NCBI GenBank assembly: GCA_006247105.1
Contig: CM016929.1
Coordinates: 868,001-932,000, forward strand
DNA length: 64,000 nt
Reading direction: 5' to 3'
Source of the DNA: Giardia muris
Lineage: Eukaryota; Fornicata; Diplomonadida; Hexamitidae
Below the pieces are notes generated by a model. It saw only the letters and a list, made by a program, of their open reading frames with translations. It searched no databases and was not told the origin of the DNA. Shown piece by piece: positions 29,142 through 38,000 of the stretch; position 1 is the stretch's first letter, and each line of letters opens with the position of its first letter. Both the position numbers and the translations under genes were made by a program.

Positions 29142-29804
29142 ATGGAGTTACGGTTTGATGGGCGTCGAGATGCCGAGTTCCGTCCCCCCACGGTCGAGCC
29201 TGGACACGTCCCGGGCGCGAAGGGGTCCGTCTTCTATGAAGTAGGAGATACCGTCGTCATCGCCGCGGTGCACCTCGACCCAAGGGCGGACTCGAAGACG
29301 GAGTCTCCAGCCATCGTGCTAACTCTCAGCCCCGTGGTCGAGCGGCCTTTTGCTTTCGAGAGCCCTCTTCGGTCGTTACTCCAGGCCCTCGCCGCCTGTG
29401 CATTGGATTCAAGGGTGAAGCCGACAACTCTGGTCTTATCAGTGCACGTCCTCCTTGGTGACGGTTCTGTTGCCCCGGCAGTCCTAAATGCCGCCCTGCT
29501 GGCCCTCATGGACGCCGGAATCCCACTCCGGACGCTCCCGATCTCCTTGGAACTGGCTTTGTGCAGGACTGCAAGGCCTGATACGATCTGTGTGGATCCC
29601 ACATTACAAGAAGAGGCGTCCGGGCCAACCGCCCTGATCCTTCTTACGATGGATGCGCTCGAGCCGGATCGCGTGCATGGTCTGCTGACACAACAGGCGA
29701 TACATCCGACGGAGCTATCCGAGGCGTTGGAGCTATCGAAGACGATCGTAGCAGAGCAGCTCCGACGGTTCAGAGCGCGTCTCTGCGGCGAGGAGACTCG
29801 GTAG
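29142..29804 (+). CDS. Exosome core subunit, RNase PH-like (Rrp41/Rrp46/Mtr3 group)
   Basis: A 220-residue protein with RNase PH fold marks: MELRFDGRRDAEFRP, AKGSVFYEVGDTVVIAAV, and VHVLLGDGSVAPAVLNAALLALMDAGIPLR, the helix-turn segment seen in all members. The RxDGRR start favours the Rrp41 side of the family, but the middle is too divergent to choose among Rrp41, Rrp46 and Mtr3. In eukaryotes these subunits form an inactive six-member ring that feeds RNA to RRP44, encoded at 46766 in this window. The ATG follows the Sec16-like stop by 16 bp (AACGGAAATG). AGTGAA directly after the stop (29806-29811) is the likely poly(A) signal. Confidence 0.85.
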   Translation: MELRFDGRRDAEFRPPTVEPGHVPGAKGSVFYEVGDTVVIAAVHLDPRADSKTESPAIVLTLSPVVERPFAFESPLRSLLQALAACALDSRVKPTTLVLSVHVLLGDGSVAPAVLNAALLALMDAGIPLRTLPISLELALCRTARPDTICVDPTLQEEASGPTALILLTMDALEPDRVHGLLTQQAIHPTELSEALELSKTIVAEQLRRFRARLCGEETR

Positions 29805-29898
29805 AAGTGAAGAAAGGTAAGGCAAGGCGAGTTTACCGTACGATGAGCCACGAGGCAGAGCACGCACGCAGGCCTGGTCATCCGGATCGCCTCACTCC

Positions 29899-30459
29899 CT
29901 ACTCCTGGAGCCCACGCGAGGAGACGTAGCAGCCGTCGAGGAACTTGCGCAGGTCCTTGCCGCCAGGGACGCGGAGGCTCCTGTGGATGGTGGCGGCGGT
30001 GCGGGAGACGTCCTCGATGTCGATCCCGGTCAGGATGATCTCGTCCTTGACGGCGGTCGAAAGGGCGACCCGGACGCCGGGTGGGCACTCGATGCGGCGA
30101 GTGCGGGTCTCATGCATGAAGTTGCGGAGCTCAAGGACGGTGTTATCGGAGACGACCGTCGCGGAGATCGGAAAGTGGGCGTACGCGAGACGCATCTTGT
30201 ACTCGTACCCTTTGGTGACCCCGTTGACCATGTTCGCCACGTGGCTACAAATCGTCTGGGGGAGAGCCCGGAGACGCCCGCGAGGGAACCAGACGGTCAC
30301 CGTGAAGACCCCGTCGTCGGTCCGAGAGAGGTCGACGGGTGCGTGGGAGAAGTCACGGACAAGCTTCCCCTTCGGACCCGCCACGGTGACCTTGCGCCCG
30401 TCGACCGTGCACTCGACCCCTGCCGGGACCTTGGTCGTCATGCTCGCACTCAACGCCAT
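29899..30459 (-). CDS. 60S ribosomal protein L9 (uL6)
   Basis: A 186-residue protein with both uL6 domains: VECTVDGRKVTVAGPKGKLVRDF, HVANMVNGVTKGYEYKMRLAYAHFP, and the conserved VELRNF-type segment (LELRNFMHETRTRR), ending in VSRTAATIHRSL and RKFLDGCYVS. It sits at the factor-binding side of the large subunit. Length matches eukaryotic L9. The start at 30459 is preceded by an AT-rich piece (TTTGAATTGAAATCTC). A second ATG at 30441 could also serve. The plus-strand exosome gene converges on it with a 94-bp gap. Confidence 0.96.
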   Translation of the reverse strand: MALSASMTTKVPAGVECTVDGRKVTVAGPKGKLVRDFSHAPVDLSRTDDGVFTVTVWFPRGRLRALPQTICSHVANMVNGVTKGYEYKMRLAYAHFPISATVVSDNTVLELRNFMHETRTRRIECPPGVRVALSTAVKDEIILTGIDIEDVSRTAATIHRSLRVPGGKDLRKFLDGCYVSSRGLQE

Positions 30460-30508
30460 CGCTTCTCTTCGCCTCCCTCTTTTCCGTGAGATTTCAATTC
30501 AAAGCGCT

Positions 30509-31840
30509 TTACACGAGAACGACAGTCGCCTTGAAATCGCGCAGCCGCTCAAGCAAGGCTTTCGCGCGTGTCGTATGGGCGGGCTCCTCCGGCTCCTCCT
30601 CAGCCTCGACCTTCGGCTCGGTCGTCGGGCTGTCTTGCTCTGGTTCTTCCTCTTTCTCCTGTAGAGTCTCGATAAGCCCTCGGACGGCCCCCTCATCCGC
30701 GACCGACGAGCTCGGAATCCCAAGGGAGTCGAGAAGGAAGATTAGGCGCTCGTCGATAGCGACGACACGCTTCTTTCCGTGTGGGACTAGTCGTGCAGTC
30801 CCATACTCCCCCTTCTCAAGAGCTTGCTCACACCAAGCCAGAAGCTCGCTACGGTGCCTATCTCGACTCATCTTCTCAGCAGCGGCCGGGTCGAAAGTTT
30901 GAATCTGAGGTTGTTCGCGAACAACCGGCTTCAATGACTCCTCGATGACACGAAAGACACCGGACTCATCACCCTCCTCGGTGACGACAACCCCGAGTCT
31001 TTCGAGGTCACGGACGATCCCGGCCCATTTCCCACGCAAGAATGCACGGTGATCGGACAAGGCCTTGCGAGTCCGCTCCGCACGCGTGTATTCGTGCATC
31101 TCCGCCCGGTATTCGCAGTAGATCCGACTGCGAGTCCGTTCCAGCTCCGCAATTGCAGCACGCAACTCTCCCCGCTCAGCCTGTGCTCGGTTGATCTCCT
31201 CGAAGACTTGGGCGCGACTCAGTCCATCCGGGTTCAGAGCGGCCTGTAAAGAATCGGCCTCAGCCTGCAAAGGTTCTAGGGCGGTGCGAGCCTCATCAAG
31301 CGCCTTCTTCGCCTCCGCTTGCTCTGCCTCCAGCGCCTTGATCTTTTCGAGCTTCGAGCGCTGCCCTGCTAGGCGTCCAAGCTCTGCTCGACGCTCTCGT
31401 TCTTCCGAGTGACTCATTGACGTATGGTCGAGCTCGTACTCAAGAGCCTCGAGACGTTCCTCGAAACGCTCAGCCGAGATCCGACGACCATCAATGACGA
31501 GCCCTTTGCTCAGCTCTCCAAGATTCTCTTTGATCTCCCCGAGTCGCTTTCGTAGGTCACGCTGCACGTCCAAGAGCCGTCGCAACTCCTGACGCTTCTC
31601 GGTGGGAAGGGTCTCCAGTCGTAGCGCGTCACTCAACTGCCGGAAGTGCTCGAGACGGTCCAAGACGGAGGCTAGTTCGCTCCTCTTCGCCTCAAGCTCC
31701 TTCTCCACCTCCGCCCGCGCCGCCTCCATTGCCCCGTAGTCCGGCCGCGGGGGCAGCTCCGGGAGAACCGCAGGGTACGGCCCACGCTCGCGTCGCGGGG
31801 GAGCCGGAGCCTGGGCGTTCGGGACGATAATGAGGTCCAT
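30509..31840 (-). CDS. Coiled-coil protein, Bfr1-like
   Basis: A 443-residue, almost wholly helical protein. After a Pro-rich start (APAPPRRERGPYPAVLPELPPRPDY) a long coiled coil covers about 35-290, with EKRQELRRLLDVQRDLRKRLG and the glycine-containing break SKGLVIDGRRIS. The order of short helices and the R...L..L..L..QRxLR pattern resemble Bfr1-type nuclear-segregation proteins, which bind ribosomes and RNA at the ER in yeast. This is a pattern match only. The C-terminus holds an acidic stretch and ends RLRDFKATVVLV. The ATG at 31840 is preferred over 31864 because it follows the A-run GGAAAAAAAGAAGG. It is expressed in the same direction as uL6, 49 bp upstream of it. Confidence 0.6.
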   Translation of the reverse strand: MDLIIVPNAQAPAPPRRERGPYPAVLPELPPRPDYGAMEAARAEVEKELEAKRSELASVLDRLEHFRQLSDALRLETLPTEKRQELRRLLDVQRDLRKRLGEIKENLGELSKGLVIDGRRISAERFEERLEALEYELDHTSMSHSEERERRAELGRLAGQRSKLEKIKALEAEQAEAKKALDEARTALEPLQAEADSLQAALNPDGLSRAQVFEEINRAQAERGELRAAIAELERTRSRIYCEYRAEMHEYTRAERTRKALSDHRAFLRGKWAGIVRDLERLGVVVTEEGDESGVFRVIEESLKPVVREQPQIQTFDPAAAEKMSRDRHRSELLAWCEQALEKGEYGTARLVPHGKKRVVAIDERLIFLLDSLGIPSSSVADEGAVRGLIETLQEKEEEPEQDSPTTEPKVEAEEEPEEPAHTTRAKALLERLRDFKATVVLV

Positions 31841-31977
31841 CCTTCTTTTTTTCCAGTTCGTCATATCTCATCGTGGCCCAGAGGGAATAGACTGTTGACC
31901 TGGACTTGGGCTGCTTCTCGAACTCCAGGGCAGTAGTCCTATTGTCTCCTATCGTCTCTGAGGATGAGGATGAATGC

Positions 31978-32229
31978 TTGAGTGAAGGGAAGTTGATTGG
32001 AGGCTGTCTGCGTCGTTGGCAGGAGTCGTCAGACGGCCCCCTTCCTAGACGGGCGCAGGCCGTGCGCGAGGCACGATCCGGTCTCGGCCGTCGTGGCAGG
32101 CGCATCCAATGAACGGTGCGCCAGTGGCTCGGGCCTTGCTTTTGATCTCTGCCCAAAACTCCTCTCGGCCCAAATGCGATTCGAAACGATAGCGAGCAGA
32201 GGAGGGAAAACCGTTTCGAATCCACTTTG
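31978..32229 (-). ncRNA. Candidate structured ncRNA with Giardia 3'-processing motif
   Basis: The 427-bp spacer 31841-32267 is unusually long for this window and has no convincing gene. On the minus strand, CCCTTCACTCAA (31989-31978) matches the Giardia ncRNA/trans-intron processing motif TCCTTYACTCAA at 11 of 12 positions. Upstream of it on that strand are several perfect helices: an 11-bp stem (32178-32222), TTTTG/CAAAA around a loop with GCAGAGA, GGGCC/GGCCC enclosing it, GGCGCA/TGCGCC, and CACGA/TCGTG. The segment GCAGAGATCAAAAGCAAGGCCC (32152 to 32131) mirrors the U6 core ACAGAGA-N5-AGC-A-N-GGCCC in spacing. However, the motif lies about 140 nt past it, too far for a normal U6. Boundaries are estimates. 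Confidence 0.4.
32178..32222. repeat. Perfect 11-bp inverted repeat (hairpin)
   Basis: GATTCGAAACG (32178-32188) and CGTTTCGAATC (32212-32222) are exact reverse complements around a 23-base loop. CAAA (32171-32174) can pair with TTTG (32226-32229) across a small symmetric internal loop. It lies inside the candidate ncRNA and 46 bp before the uL10 start. Confidence 0.8.
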
Positions 32230-32267
32230 CCGCCCGCAATTTAGTCTCCGTCGAGTCTAAGGGTTAA

Positions 32268-33227
32268 ATGTCGAAGGCCGAACGTAGACAGGCATACGTT
32301 GCCAAGTTGGAGCGCTGTTTCCGCACGTACAAACGGATCCTGCTCGTCGACGTGGACAACGTTCGCTCCCTCCAGGTTGCGCAGATCCGCCGCCTCCTTC
32401 GTGGGAAGGCCGAGCTCGTCGCGGGGAAGAACACGATCATCCGCCGCGTCATCAACGCTTCTCCTGATGAGCGCCTTCGCGCCCTGCTTCCCTACATCAA
32501 GCTCAACGTCGCGTTCGTCTTCACGAATGGAGATACTGGGTGCATCCTCCAGGCCTTCCGCAAGACCCAGCGCAAGGCCGCGGCGCGTGCGGGGATCATC
32601 GCCCCCTCGGATGTCGTTATCGAGCCGATGCTCACCCAGTCCGGGCCGGACCAGCACGCGTTCTACGCTGCCCTCGGGATCGACACGAAGATCAACAAGG
32701 GGAAGATCGAGATCGTCAACCCGGTCAACCTCATCCGTCGTGGAGAGCTCGTCACCCCGTCCCATGCAACCCTCCTTCAACGCCTCGAGATCGAACCCTT
32801 CTACTACTCGATGAAGGCCACGCTCTTCTATGATGATGGCGCCATCTATGACGCCCGCGTCCTTGAGATCGGCGAGGAGGAGATGGCTGCAAAGTGGTCG
32901 GCCGGACTCGAGCGCTTCACGGCTCTTGCGCTTGGGGCTCACTATCCTTGCCTCCCTGCCATCCCCCACATCTTCCTCAGCGCGGCCCGCGAGATTCTCG
33001 GTGCGGCCGTCGAGACGGACTTGTCGGAGCTTCCTCTCGTCTCCCGTGTCAAGGAAATCCTTGCAGATCCAAGCAAGTTCTGCGCTCCCGCCTCTGGCGC
33101 CGCAGGCGCTACTGCCGCTGCGGCCGAGCCGGCCAAGAAGGAAGAGTCGTCTGACGACGAGATCATTGGCGCTGGTGGCATGTTCGGAGACGATTCGTCT
33201 TCGGAGGAGGAGTCCTCGTCCGACTGA
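32268..33227 (+). CDS. 60S acidic ribosomal protein P0 (uL10)
   Basis: A 319-residue stalk base protein. The rRNA-binding domain has KRILLVDVDNVRSLQVAQIR, LRGKAELVAGKNTIIRRVI and LNVAFVFTNGD. The archaeal/eukaryotic insertion domain has TKINKGKIEIVNPVNLIRRGE and EPFYYSMK. The C-terminal helices for P1/P2 are followed by an Ala-rich hinge and an acidic tail. The tail ends in SSDDEIIGAGGMFGDD plus a Ser/Glu run, without the GFGLFD end common in other eukaryotes. The start is GGGTTAAATG at 32268. AGTAAA at 33243-33248, 15 bp past the stop, is the poly(A) signal. Confidence 0.96.
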   Translation: MSKAERRQAYVAKLERCFRTYKRILLVDVDNVRSLQVAQIRRLLRGKAELVAGKNTIIRRVINASPDERLRALLPYIKLNVAFVFTNGDTGCILQAFRKTQRKAAARAGIIAPSDVVIEPMLTQSGPDQHAFYAALGIDTKINKGKIEIVNPVNLIRRGELVTPSHATLLQRLEIEPFYYSMKATLFYDDGAIYDARVLEIGEEEMAAKWSAGLERFTALALGAHYPCLPAIPHIFLSAAREILGAAVETDLSELPLVSRVKEILADPSKFCAPASGAAGATAAAAEPAKKEESSDDEIIGAGGMFGDDSSSEEESSSD

Positions 33228-33323
33228 GCAACTACCTGCCTGAGTAAAGCCCGAGACGTGAGGAGAAGAGAAGAGGAAGGGAGAGTTAACTCGTGACACT
33301 GCCGTCCTGAATGCTGGCTTGTT

Positions 33324-34967
33324 TCAATCCGGAGTGTCGAAAGTATCTTGAATCGTCGTGAGTTGAATCTGCGTCTGGACCTGAGGCTTCCCACAAGCTT
33401 CTTTGTGACCACGTTTCCAATCTGTTACTTGACATTTCCGCGAGCAATACCAAGCCTCCTTGCAGCGGCTACAGCGGTTCTGAGCAACTCGATTACAGAC
33501 GGCACAGACCGGGAGGACGCGATCATATTGCTCTAGATACTGCTCGATGTCACCAGAAAGCTCCTCAATGGTCAAATTTGTCAAACGTGAAAGGAAATGC
33601 GTTGCTACATGCTTGTAAAGAGCTTGTTTGGTGGCATCCGCAACCTCTGCAAAGGAGGTCACCTGGAGCCCATGGGTCACCTCTTCTGACTCAATTGTAG
33701 TGATGAACGTGTCGGTAGCCTTGGAACGGGAACTATTGGCCCAGAACTGTAGACTTTCCAGAAGCTCAGACTCATACCAATTGGCCGTCTGAACGAGAAC
33801 CACACCTGTTGGAAGGGTCGATGTGGAGAAACCGTACTCATCTTGAATCCGCTGTTGATGTGCTGCTAAAGCACTACCATCCCCGCCCTTGGCACCCTCC
33901 AGGACCAATAGCTCCAAGTATTCGCGATACTCCTTGAGGAAGGGGTATTGCATCATGAGTGACTCGTTGAGGCGGCCCTTGATCCCCGCGAAGACCTCGA
34001 TCTCGGATGGGTCGTATGCATCTCCTCCAATCAGAGCCTTAATTTCGTATAACGAAAGCCAGACTTGAGCCTCTTGCTTCGTCAGACGGACGGCGGCCTC
34101 TTCGGCCGTCACGTACGTATGCCATTGCGCATCCTCCCAGTATTCAAGAATATTAGCTTTCTCCGTCTTGGTTTGCTGCTGCTTCTGTCGCTGCCAAGGA
34201 TAGAGGTTCCCATAGTGCTGCTTTGTCAGCCCTCCCAGAACCATGGCGCAAAGAGGCGCGATCCGTAAGGATCTGACCTTGTGTTGCGCCCCGATATCCA
34301 AGTGATGGGATAACAAGCCGCGTAGAAGAGTCAGGCATGTCAGACTCGCCGAATAGCTTAGTGTCGACTCGTGTTCCCTCAGTTGTCGCCGCAACTCATC
34401 TCCGGCATCAGCACCGGCACCAATGTCGGTGGATGTGATACATCCGACATATCGAGGATCGATCGTTGGCCCTGCCGTCGCGTTGAAGGAGCCACGAATC
34501 AAGACCTCCAGACGATGCCTACACCAGTCCAGAAGGTCGTCCAGATGCTCGCAAGGCGGGAGATCATCTAGAAGGACCGCGGCGAATAACTCGGCCAGGA
34601 CGACCTCATGATGAAGCAGATTGTAGAGTAAAAGCGCAGCCGCCGCACCCTTCTGCTCCTGCTGCCGCATCAAACCAACCGTCTCTTCAACGACGAAGGG
34701 ATAGATCCGCGTGGCAAACAAGTGGCTGGCGATGAGGCTTCGGATCAAGACGTCCCACTTCTTGGCCGCGGTAAGTGCCTCGACGACGGCACCCCCACCC
34801 TCCTCCCGACGGAGCTGAAAGGCCTGCTCTTGGTGCACTTGTAAGCTGAGCGCCTCAATGCGCCGGTGCTGCTCCAGCCACGCCTGGGAGCCGAGCTCCT
34901 GAAGGTCAAAGGTCCGTAACCCTCTCGCGTACTCCCGTGCCTGCTCTGGGCTCAGGATGGGCTTCAT
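33324..34967 (-). CDS. ZMYND10: ZMYND10 orthologue (axonemal dynein assembly factor)
   Basis: A 547-residue protein. The N-terminal half follows ZMYND10 along its length: GLRTFDLQELGSQAWLEQH, LIASHLFATRIYPFV, LLHHEVVLAELFAAVL and DLLDWCRHRLEVLI. The C-terminal MYND zinc finger (488-525) keeps its ligands: CAVC, CSRC, WYCSRKCQ, and HKEAC. ZMYND10 helps preassemble axonemal dynein arms in the cytoplasm of ciliated cells, in keeping with the flagellated trophozoite. A middle insertion (WQRQKQQQTKTEK region) makes it longer than the roughly 440-residue human protein. Upstream lies CCCTTTTTTGAACC before the ATG, in a 39-bp spacer shared with the divergent 35007 gene. Confidence 0.9.
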   Translation of the reverse strand: MKPILSPEQAREYARGLRTFDLQELGSQAWLEQHRRIEALSLQVHQEQAFQLRREEGGGAVVEALTAAKKWDVLIRSLIASHLFATRIYPFVVEETVGLMRQQEQKGAAAALLLYNLLHHEVVLAELFAAVLLDDLPPCEHLDDLLDWCRHRLEVLIRGSFNATAGPTIDPRYVGCITSTDIGAGADAGDELRRQLREHESTLSYSASLTCLTLLRGLLSHHLDIGAQHKVRSLRIAPLCAMVLGGLTKQHYGNLYPWQRQKQQQTKTEKANILEYWEDAQWHTYVTAEEAAVRLTKQEAQVWLSLYEIKALIGGDAYDPSEIEVFAGIKGRLNESLMMQYPFLKEYREYLELLVLEGAKGGDGSALAAHQQRIQDEYGFSTSTLPTGVVLVQTANWYESELLESLQFWANSSRSKATDTFITTIESEEVTHGLQVTSFAEVADATKQALYKHVATHFLSRLTNLTIEELSGDIEQYLEQYDRVLPVCAVCNRVAQNRCSRCKEAWYCSRKCQVTDWKRGHKEACGKPQVQTQIQLTTIQDTFDTPD

Positions 34968-35006
34968 GGTTCAAAAAAGGGTCTTCTACCCCAAAAAAAC
35001 AGCTGA
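34968..35006. promoter_or_regulatory. 39-bp bidirectional promoter
   Basis: The spacer between ZMYND10 and the large orphan holds TTCAAAAAAGGG toward one start and CCCCAAAAAAACAGCTGA toward the other. Two A-tracts in 39 bp are all that is available to start both transcripts. Confidence 0.5.
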
Positions 35007-38000
35007 ATGCTCAAGCACCTTGGCTCCCGTACGCCTGGGGAGGCCGTCCTCCCGGGCATGGAGCTCTTCGAAGCCCTGCATGCCTATCCGGACATGGTCC
35101 GGAGCTTCTTCCGTGAGCTGTCGGGAGCCCTCGCCATCCGGGCCGGGTTGACTGGAGAGTTGCTTCTCCTGCACAGCCCCCTCGAGACGGCGCAGGCAGC
35201 TGGAGTGCTCCTACGGGGGGGTTCCGGCGGCCAGGAGTATTGCTCCTTCTTCACGGCTCTCGGGCGCGCGTTCCGGACTCCCTTGGCGAAGGCTTTCGTC
35301 CTGTGTAGTGGGCGGCGCGCCCTTGACGCGAATGCGTACCGCACTGCGGAGGCCGAGGCCCTGTACTTCCTCGGACAGGATGAGCTCTATCCACCGGTTT
35401 ACCTACGACTGGCTGGGCGCTTTAGAACCCTTCTGCGTCAGGACAATCAGATCACTCGAGAGTTCCTGGGTCTTTTGGACCGTCTGGAGGAGCGCATACT
35501 GGGTGTTGCGGGGTGGATGCGATATAACCCTGAAACCGATGGAGCTGAGCTTGAGGTGGATGTGGAGCTCGCTCGTAGAGTAGCAGAGACTACCCTGGTC
35601 GACGCCTTTGATAGGATTAAGTCTGGCTGCGTCCAGGAACTCAGCGGACCCGCTAACGGTTTACTCCAGACACCTTATGGTCAACTCTCCGAGCTCACCG
35701 CGGGATATCTTGTCGGACACAGTGCTGGGTACATGCACTCGATGTTGCGCACCGTCTACACGTCAGTAGACGAGGCCTGCACCTTGGATCTAGCCGAGGC
35801 ATTGGAACAGAGGTCACATGATCCTCTCGATCCCGAGTATACGCCTGCAGGCTTCTCGACGCTTGCGGCGCCCTGCGATGAAAATGACGAGCGATTGAAA
35901 GGGTGCGTTGAGGCCCTCGGACAGGCAGACATCTTTTACTTCCTGCTGTGTCCCGAATTACGCCTCCCTTCGGTCTCTCTGAGCTTGGGCGCCAGCGTCC
36001 AGACTTCTCTGACCGTCCCCATCCTTCCGATACGCCCCGATGCCGGGCCGGAGATCATCGCGTCAATTCTTTATACATTCTGTGTCCATGAGGAGCGCGT
36101 GAGCGCCCTTACCATTGCATGCTCCTTGCTCCCCCACCTCGCTCGTGCACGCTTCAGTGTTGTGCGCTACCTTCAATGGCATGCACAACAGAAGTATTAT
36201 GATGCGTCGATTACGTACCCCTGCGAGAGCTTCCTTCTTCCAGCGGGTGAAGGAGATTCCACAGGCGTCGAAGAACCCTCGGGAGCCTCTGGACCCTTAG
36301 GGCTCAAGGGAAATGCGAGACACATCGCTATTGCCTTTCTCTTCCTCGAGTATTTGGCCTCACAGGGGTTACTCAACCCAGACTTTGTGGCAGGCTTGGA
36401 CAAGTCTCATATCGAGGCTTTTCGTCTCCATTCTCCTGTCATCTTGGACTATGCTATACCTCTTTGTGCCTCAGTGCTTCAAGATCAACCCGAGGCGGTG
36501 ATCAAAGACATAGGCCTCGTTCGAGGCTGTCCGTTGGTACGTGGATACCAACAGGCCGTGGATCCTTCTACGGCGGTTCCCCTAGCCTTGCTTGCGGAGC
36601 TTCTGAAGACCGGGCTGAGCGATAATACTCTAGCTGCGCGTTCCGATGTCCATCACCTCTTCAGTCTTGCGGTCTGCCGGCCTTTGACAAGTGCGGATAT
36701 GACAACCGCCGCCATCTTCGTTGGAAATACCCTACTTAACGAGCTTGTTTGTAGTGGTTATCTCTGCGCTTACGAGACGCTCTGCGCCCTCTTTTACACC
36801 GAGTCGCAGGACTCGGGGCTCGTCCCGGCCGACCTGTTCGCTCTTCAGAGCGTGGATTTGCTCTCCTTTTTCCTCGATGAGTGTACGGCCCGACAGCTTC
36901 TTGACGTCACCTTTACCCTACGGACCTCTCTGAACGTCCCATATATTCTTGTCTATCGCACACTCCGGGAGGGCCCAACCTTCTCCACTGACTTTCTGCG
37001 CGCCCTCATCGCCGAGCTCGAGACGTGGGACCTGCCGAAGGAGGCTCGCCTCCCTTACGAGCTCCTTGTGGCAATCTACGAGGCGCTTGGGAGCATGCCT
37101 TGGACAGGCCGTCGAGAGTTCCGCGAGACCGTATTTCAACAGGTGGAGTTCCCCATGCTCTCAGAGAATCGAGAGGTCGTGGATAAGTATCGCGATCTCC
37201 TTATGCGTTTCTTCGGACCGGCAACAGATGTCGCCGTCCATCGTTTCTCCGACATGCTCATCCAGGACGATTTCCTCTCCGCCCCGTATTATGCTCGGCT
37301 AAGTGACAGCTTTCTCAGCTGTGCGCTGACGAAGGATATCGACCCCTCGTTCCTGATCTCTCTTCTCGCATGTAGTTGTACCCCAGGAGAGCTGAAGTCG
37401 ACAAAACTGGCAGACTACGAGTCCTGTTTTACGAATCGAGAGGGGCATGCGACGAGCGACTCGAGCGAGATGGAAGATCCCGCCCCGGTTCCAGGCCCTG
37501 AGAAGGGCTTGGCCGCGGTGGCGGAGATGGCTAGTGCGATGGGGCCTTCCTCCGCTATTATGGAGCGGGTTCGGCCATACTCGTACCATGCGAATTACCT
37601 CGTCCTCCACCGTGTCACCTTTTCGATGCTGAGAATGCTTGGGTCGGATGAGAACCTCGCGCATTACAAGACCATCTTCGCCTGTCTGTCGTACCTCATC
37701 AAGGACCTGCAAATCCTCCTCTCCCCGACTCCGCACATGGCCGGCTTGTGCTTGACGGGCGGGACGGTTGACGTGAGTATCGGACCCCTCACCATCGGAT
37801 ACCTCTACCTTGCGATAGCACACCTCGAGCGGGTGCTAGCGGCTCGAATCCCACAGCTGGAGGCGGAGACTCGGGCCTACTACGCAGAGATGGTCGCCAT
37901 CCAGGAGGAGCTGGTCGCGGCCGAGCTCCCCGTGACCCCTCTGACAGTGGACGTCGGTGATCCCCAGTTCCTACAGGCCGTTCAGGCCGTCGTCGAGCAA

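Noticed and set aside
31906..32260. Two short plus-strand frames in the spacer before uL10
   Set aside because: Both have arbitrary composition and no family character; the structured-RNA reading on the other strand explains the region better.
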